Assembly (NCBI GenBank): GCA_030490835.1
Contig: CM059974.1
Coordinates: forward strand, 2,115,501-2,179,500
DNA from: Annona cherimola
Taxonomy: Eukaryota > Streptophyta > Magnoliopsida > Magnoliales > Annonaceae
DNA: 64,000 bases
Direction of reading: 5' to 3'
Within the stretch, counting starts at the first letter, position 1. Every line of letters begins with the position of its first letter. A program made the position numbers and the translations under genes. Below are positions 59,649 through 64,000 of this stretch, piece by piece. The notes under the pieces were generated by a model. The model made no database searches. It saw only the letters and a program-made list of their open reading frames with translations, and was not told the origin of the DNA.

Positions 59649-62600
59649 ATGGCGACTTCATCTTCTTTTCTCTTCCTTCCTTTCTTGCTCCCTCTCTCTT
59701 TCATCCTCTTCTCCTGCTCTTCATCGTCCGAACAGCCAAACATGAAAGGTACCCTCCAATCTTTTTCTTTTTTCGTTTCCGCGGCCTGAACTCTCTCTCG
59801 AATACCCGAGAATATGACCATTTTCGTTTTTAAGATTTTTTTTTTTTTGGGTACTGGTTTTCCTCGATAGTCTGTTTCACGAGCTTAGGTTTTCTTGTCT
59901 GATATTTCCCCGTTGAGGAATCGATCAAAACGCGGCGGATTCGCGTCGTTCTCACTGATAAAATACAATGTGGACGTCCTACGCGGGGATTCTGGTGTTT
60001 GAACACTGTCGATATCATGTTGGTATGTACGCCACGTCACCACCAAGGTTTAAGGATGAGTGATTTGATGGCGAGAAGTTGACAAAAGTTTTGAAATAGG
60101 TTGGAGCAAGATGAACTTCGAGTCCTTTTTTTTTTTCCTTTCTAAAATTCAAACTGCGAATCTTTTGTTCGCGGAAATAAAACAACTTGCGCAAAGGAGC
60201 GCCATTTTTCTAATGTGCAGTATTTTATTTATTTATTTGTATATGGATTCACTTCGAGCTTTTGGATGTAAAGTGAAAACTGGCGTTTAGACGCCCAAAA
60301 AAGAAGTTTTTTATCCAAGAAGGTTCAACATGTGGCTTTCTCCAAGATTTTGGCAGTAAAGCAACACCACCCTACCCACCAAACCGCCATTGCCCTATTA
60401 TAATGCTAGTGAGAAATCTTACCATGCGCCCTTTGATTCTTACCTGTCAATGTTTGCACTTCAACGTAGAAAAGAAGGGGGAGATTTTTTTTTTTTTTAA
60501 AATGATCAGCTCCCCAGATCACAATTTCTTTTTCCTATCAGGGCAACCCTTAACAGGGGCGGACCCCTATTAAGTCCATCGCACAAGTCTAACCACGCAC
60601 AAACAGCTTTTCTAAAATAAGCAAGTATTTGGTACTGGCTTACTGGATGCTGGAATCTATTGCAAGCAAATTTAGCTCTTTGTCACTTATGAAGCTCTGG
60701 ATGAATACATATTTTCTTTTAATTTGTCAGGTGATATCACCAAATTGATAGGTGCCCAATTATTAGTTCCAGTTTGTGCATACATGAACTCTCTCTGAAA
60801 TTTCAAATGTGTTTGGAACTGCAGTTGTTGATTTTGGCAACCAAGTATTACACTTCCTTCCTTCGCGTCTTGTTTTAGATTCAGCCCAAGATGCAAAAGA
60901 TGTTATATCCTGTGAGCGTGTGCAAATTGCTGGCATCTCAAGGTTTAAGATCAGTAGATATGCTAGTTCATTCCTACTTACCTTGAAGCCTTCAGATGCG
61001 GTACCTGAAAGACTTTGGCGCAAAATTTCAGTTTGCTTTCACCGGTAAGTAACAATATGCTGCATTCACTCACTAAACATTCCTTTAAATTTTATTTAGA
61101 TCCTGTGTCATATTTTGAAATTTGATTCATAAAGTTTGTTGCAGGAATGAATCTATAGGTCTTTGTCAATGTACAAAAGATGAATGGGAGACTCTTCAGG
61201 AGGGGCAATGGAGCAGTGCCATGTCACCATATGATGATAGATATGTTGATGTGAAGTTTGCGGATGAGGTATCTGGTTCTGTGACTATTTTCCTCAAAGA
61301 AGGTTGGAGCTTGACTCTGACACCCAGTAGCTACTTTCTTAGTTTGACTTCCCATCAACTTGCTTTTATATGGTTGACCTTGGTTATTAATTTTTTATGC
61401 AGAGTTTCAACAATGGCGTCTTTTTGGCCTCTGTTTTGGGTTTGTCTTGCTGCTCTTTGCTCCACTTGTCAGCAGTTGGGTTCCATTTTACTATAGCAGT
61501 TCCATGGCTCTTGGAGTGCTGCTAATTGTCTTGGTCATTTTGTTTCAGGTAGCATCATTGTGCTTCTTTTAGACTTTTTGTATTCACAGTGGTGCAACAT
61601 CCTTTATCAATGGATACTTATTGAAATAAAAATGAAGGTACTAAATAGACCACACTGACGGGAAAAATTAAGAAAAGAGAGTTGTAGTCCCCACAGCAAC
61701 ATTACCACTCAATCTGGCAAATTGTTTGCAATATGTTTTCTTAAAAAAATAGGAGGAGAAAATATCTCCAAACATGATGTCATTCAACAATTGTTAAACC
61801 ATAACCTAGTGCATTAATTTGCAAAGAATTGATTCTACAGAGCTTACTGTTGATTCTGACCAAAAGAATGCACCCTTGATTCTTGGTATTTGAAGTTTGA
61901 GAAATTTCTTCTTGGTTGATGCTTATTTTAGCAATACTCGATGCAATCAACGAGCATAACAAGAATTTTACTGCATGCCATTTTGTCTATATAGTATCTT
62001 TGTCTGTGACCGCTGCACCAATTCATGGTCGTCAGTCCATGATCCATAAATTTTTATCTCTTTCCCATTGCTCAGTGGCTTGTTTTGTCTTTTGATTTTT
62101 CTCTATCCAATTATCTTGATGTTGTTGTTTGAGATTTTGTTTGACACAGGGAATGAAGTTCCTCCCAACTGGCAGAAAGAATGTCTTTTACCTTACAATG
62201 TATGGTTCAGTGGTAAGTTTTATCACCTGTTATTTTGCATTATTTCATGATATCATTTTTGAGTTTTATCCTTAAGTTCAGACAGATCTTAACATGCAAT
62301 GACTTCTTACAGCTTGGTGCTGGGTCCTTTTTTGTACATTACTTTTCACTGCTGGTCAATTCCATCCTTGGCAATTTTGGGCTCAATGAAGATATGTATA
62401 CCCCTGTAAGTTTCGTAACTTTTCTTGCCTCAAGGTATCTTTTCATTGTTTAAAGATAGAAAAATTCATAGGAGCTCTAGAGCCCTTATGTGCTACAGTC
62501 TTTGTAGTTCTAGGTGGTATATTTCCAAAATTCCTTCTTTTCTTTTTTTGAAAAAAATCATGGCATACATAATGCACACACATCGTGCATAAAATATATA

Positions 62601-64000
62601 GGAAACTGGGTGACATGATTTTTACCGTGTAGCTGGTCTTATACAAGACCTCACGCGTTGAAGACATGATTTATCTTACAGAGATTGAAGAATGTAAGTA
62701 GACATACAAAAAAAGGAGATCCTTTCATCAAAAAAAAAAAAAAGAAGAAGATCCTGAATTCAACTTTGACATTTGGCTATAAAATTTTCAATGAGTTGAG
62801 GCATAATTGCTTCTGTTTTCTGCATTTAGTTCAGTAGCCTAGAAAATTCAAGCAGCCCATTACACCGCAGTGAAAGTCGCATGACTCCGGGAGTAAACTG
62901 GGTGATGGATTTTGCTTCACAGTGGAGTCAGGATAGGCTAATTCTGCCATCTCATCAAGTTCATTGATGATCTCTTCAGTAGGATCTGGATATATGAAGG
63001 GCAGTACATCCTGAGGCAGTGAAGCATTGGATGTGGATGTTCCTTCGGTCATCATTATATCCTCTTCAGAAGAATACTTGGCAAGTCTTTTGTAGTATCT
63101 AAGAGGGAGTCGCCTTTCTGTTTGAACGGTAAAGTTCTTAGGGAAAGAGGCCATGGGATTTGAATTTTCAACTGGCATCACATCTGGCTCAGATTGTTTG
63201 GATGCTCCAGTTTAGGGATGTTTACGGAAGGAATAGCCAATGAGGTCCTTATTTTGGCAGAAAAGGGACCTTATGCTTAGACTTTGGAGTGTTGGGACTT
63301 GGGAGGTGGATTTAAGAGGTATGATTCGGAAAGACTGTAGTTGTAGTCAAAAGGGATTGTTGGTGGTGGTTGTGATTGGAATCTGGTTGGTACATAGATC
63401 ATGGATGAAAAAGAGTAGACTGATGGAAGTGGTTCTGCTGATGTAAAATATACATCTGAATTCGTGGTGGTCTTTTTTATGACTTGCTGGGCACAAGTCC
63501 ATTGGATGGTGGTGCTTGAGAAGGTGAAGCCATATCATCTTGGATCTTACTACACTACAAAAATGCTGTCAGTGCTATGGGTTATCTGGAAATGCAACTC
63601 CAATCCAGCTCTGGCAGTATATGCTATGAGTATATATACAGGCATGGGACCAATGGCAAACATCTACTATGAGGGAAATTTGAAAAAGGATTTTGAAAAG
63701 AATCAAAATACTCTTGAAATTATTGAGAAGGGATTAGATGGGAAACTGGTAAGATGTCCCTTACCATTTTAATTACATCATATGTTTCATGACTGTTGTT
63801 GAATTCTTTTATCTGAGACATGAAAATGCATATATTAAACAAGTTATATGTATTACCATTGTTCTTTTATCTGACACATGACAATGCATATATTAAACAA
63901 GTTACATGTATTGCTTCTTTTTTCAATATTTCCAGTTATCATATTTGGTTGATTGCTAATTCAGGAACAGCTTTATATGTTATTTTGTTTCAGGTTTCTG
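59649..64000 (+). CDS. NEMP/PNET2-like nuclear-envelope membrane protein (DUF2215), 3' end outside window
   Basis: Exons 59649-59748, 60825-61044, 61145-61302, 61403-61548, 62150-62212, 62313-62405 and 63994 onward (only GTTTCTG seen) encode at least 262 residues. A hydrophobic signal peptide (about 1-26, FLPFLLPLSFILF) opens the protein. A lumenal domain follows with LRxSxCF-like motifs here read as ISVCFHRN, then GLCQCTKDEW and MSPYDDRYVDVKF, all typical of plant DUF2215 proteins. Three transmembrane segments follow (WRLFGLCFGFVLLLFAPLV, ALGVLLIVLVILFQ, YGSVLGAGSFFVHYFSLL). This family is NEMP in animals and PNET2 in plants, inner nuclear membrane proteins linked to chromatin organisation. 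The start was chosen because it directly precedes the signal peptide. Intron 6 (62406-63993) is enlarged by unidentified inserted DNA. Confidence 0.85.
62831..63181 (-). pseudogene. Unidentified 116-aa minus-strand ORF in PNET2-like intron 6
   Basis: Coding-like composition on the strand opposite the host: FTVQTERRLPLRYYKRLAKY, SLPQDVLPFIYPDPTEEI and INELDEMAELAYPDSTV. I do not recognise the family. Possible continuations upstream on the minus strand (63182-63500) are broken by stops. It is probably a captured or retrotransposed gene piece. Confidence 0.4.
63464..63772 (+). pseudogene. Unidentified 102-aa ORF next to the insert in intron 6
   Basis: A plus-strand frame with moderately protein-like composition (NPALAVYAMSIYTGMGPMA, NLKKDFEKNQNTLEIIEKG). 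Not a PNET2 exon: it does not match the expected continuation, and the acceptor at 63993 fits better. It may be part of the same insertion as 62831-63181. Confidence 0.3.
63804..63915 (+). repeat. 58-bp imperfect tandem duplication before exon 7
   Basis: TTCTTTTATCTGAGACATGA...ATGCATATATTAAACAAGTT starts at 63804 and again, with a few changes, at 63862. It ends about 80 bp before the exon 7 acceptor. Confidence 0.85.

Noticed and set aside
63464..63772. Considering the 102-aa plus frame as exon 7 of the PNET2-like gene.
   Set aside because: It does not continue the family sequence after LNEDMYTP, whereas the acceptor at 63993 followed by Val-Ser does.
1..64000. CRISPR array, operon, prophage or bacterial-type system.
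   Set aside because: Spliced plant genes throughout; no regular spaced repeats, no Shine-Dalgarno-linked gene strings, no phage proteins.

Overview
This 64-kb window is plant nuclear DNA. The genes are split by GT-AG introns with AT-rich interiors, intergenic DNA is AT-rich and packed with small transposons, and the protein families are plant-specific: a plant-type plasma-membrane H+-ATPase with a C-terminal 14-3-3 binding end, an ERF transcription factor, a chloroplast EGY metalloprotease and a plant NEMP/PNET2 nuclear-envelope protein. An angiosperm, probably a woody eudicot, fits best; I cannot name the species from sequence alone.

Five protein-coding genes can be modelled. (1) 1512-3802 (+): three-exon C2orf69/UPF0565-family gene, 320 aa. 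(2) 19996-20811 (+): intronless group IX-like ERF, 271 aa. (3) 35491-43744 (+): P3A plasma-membrane H+-ATPase, 21 coding exons, 962 aa, with a probable extra 5'UTR intron. (4) 47366-56628 (-): EGY2-type site-2 protease, ten exons, 552 aa. (5) 59649-64000 (+): NEMP/PNET2-type (DUF2215) gene, six full exons plus the first 7 bases of a seventh; it runs off the window. They show no operon-like or shared-pathway link. EGY2 and PNET2 are divergently arranged, about 3.0 kb apart.

The intergenic blocks (3.8-20.0, 20.8-34.1, 43.8-47.3 and 56.7-59.6 kb) hold no convincing genes but record much transposition: tRNA-derived SINEs with target-site duplications up to 17 bp, a 5'-truncated LINE with a 12-bp duplication and an A-tail, an antisense LINE relic, a 1.47-kb hAT-type element with a perfect 8-bp duplication just upstream of the H+-ATPase, Tourist-like MITEs flanked by TTA/TCA, long foldback MITEs, a MITE family lodged in (TA)n microsatellites, and a decayed piece of plastid rpoC2 (NUPT). 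Several of these also sit in introns of EGY2, the H+-ATPase and PNET2.

No wholly new multi-gene system is evident. The best leads are the hAT insertion at the H+-ATPase promoter, the (TA)n-targeting MITE family, the unusual H+-ATPase loop and C-terminus, a GC-AG intron in EGY2, and two unidentified protein-like inserts in introns.
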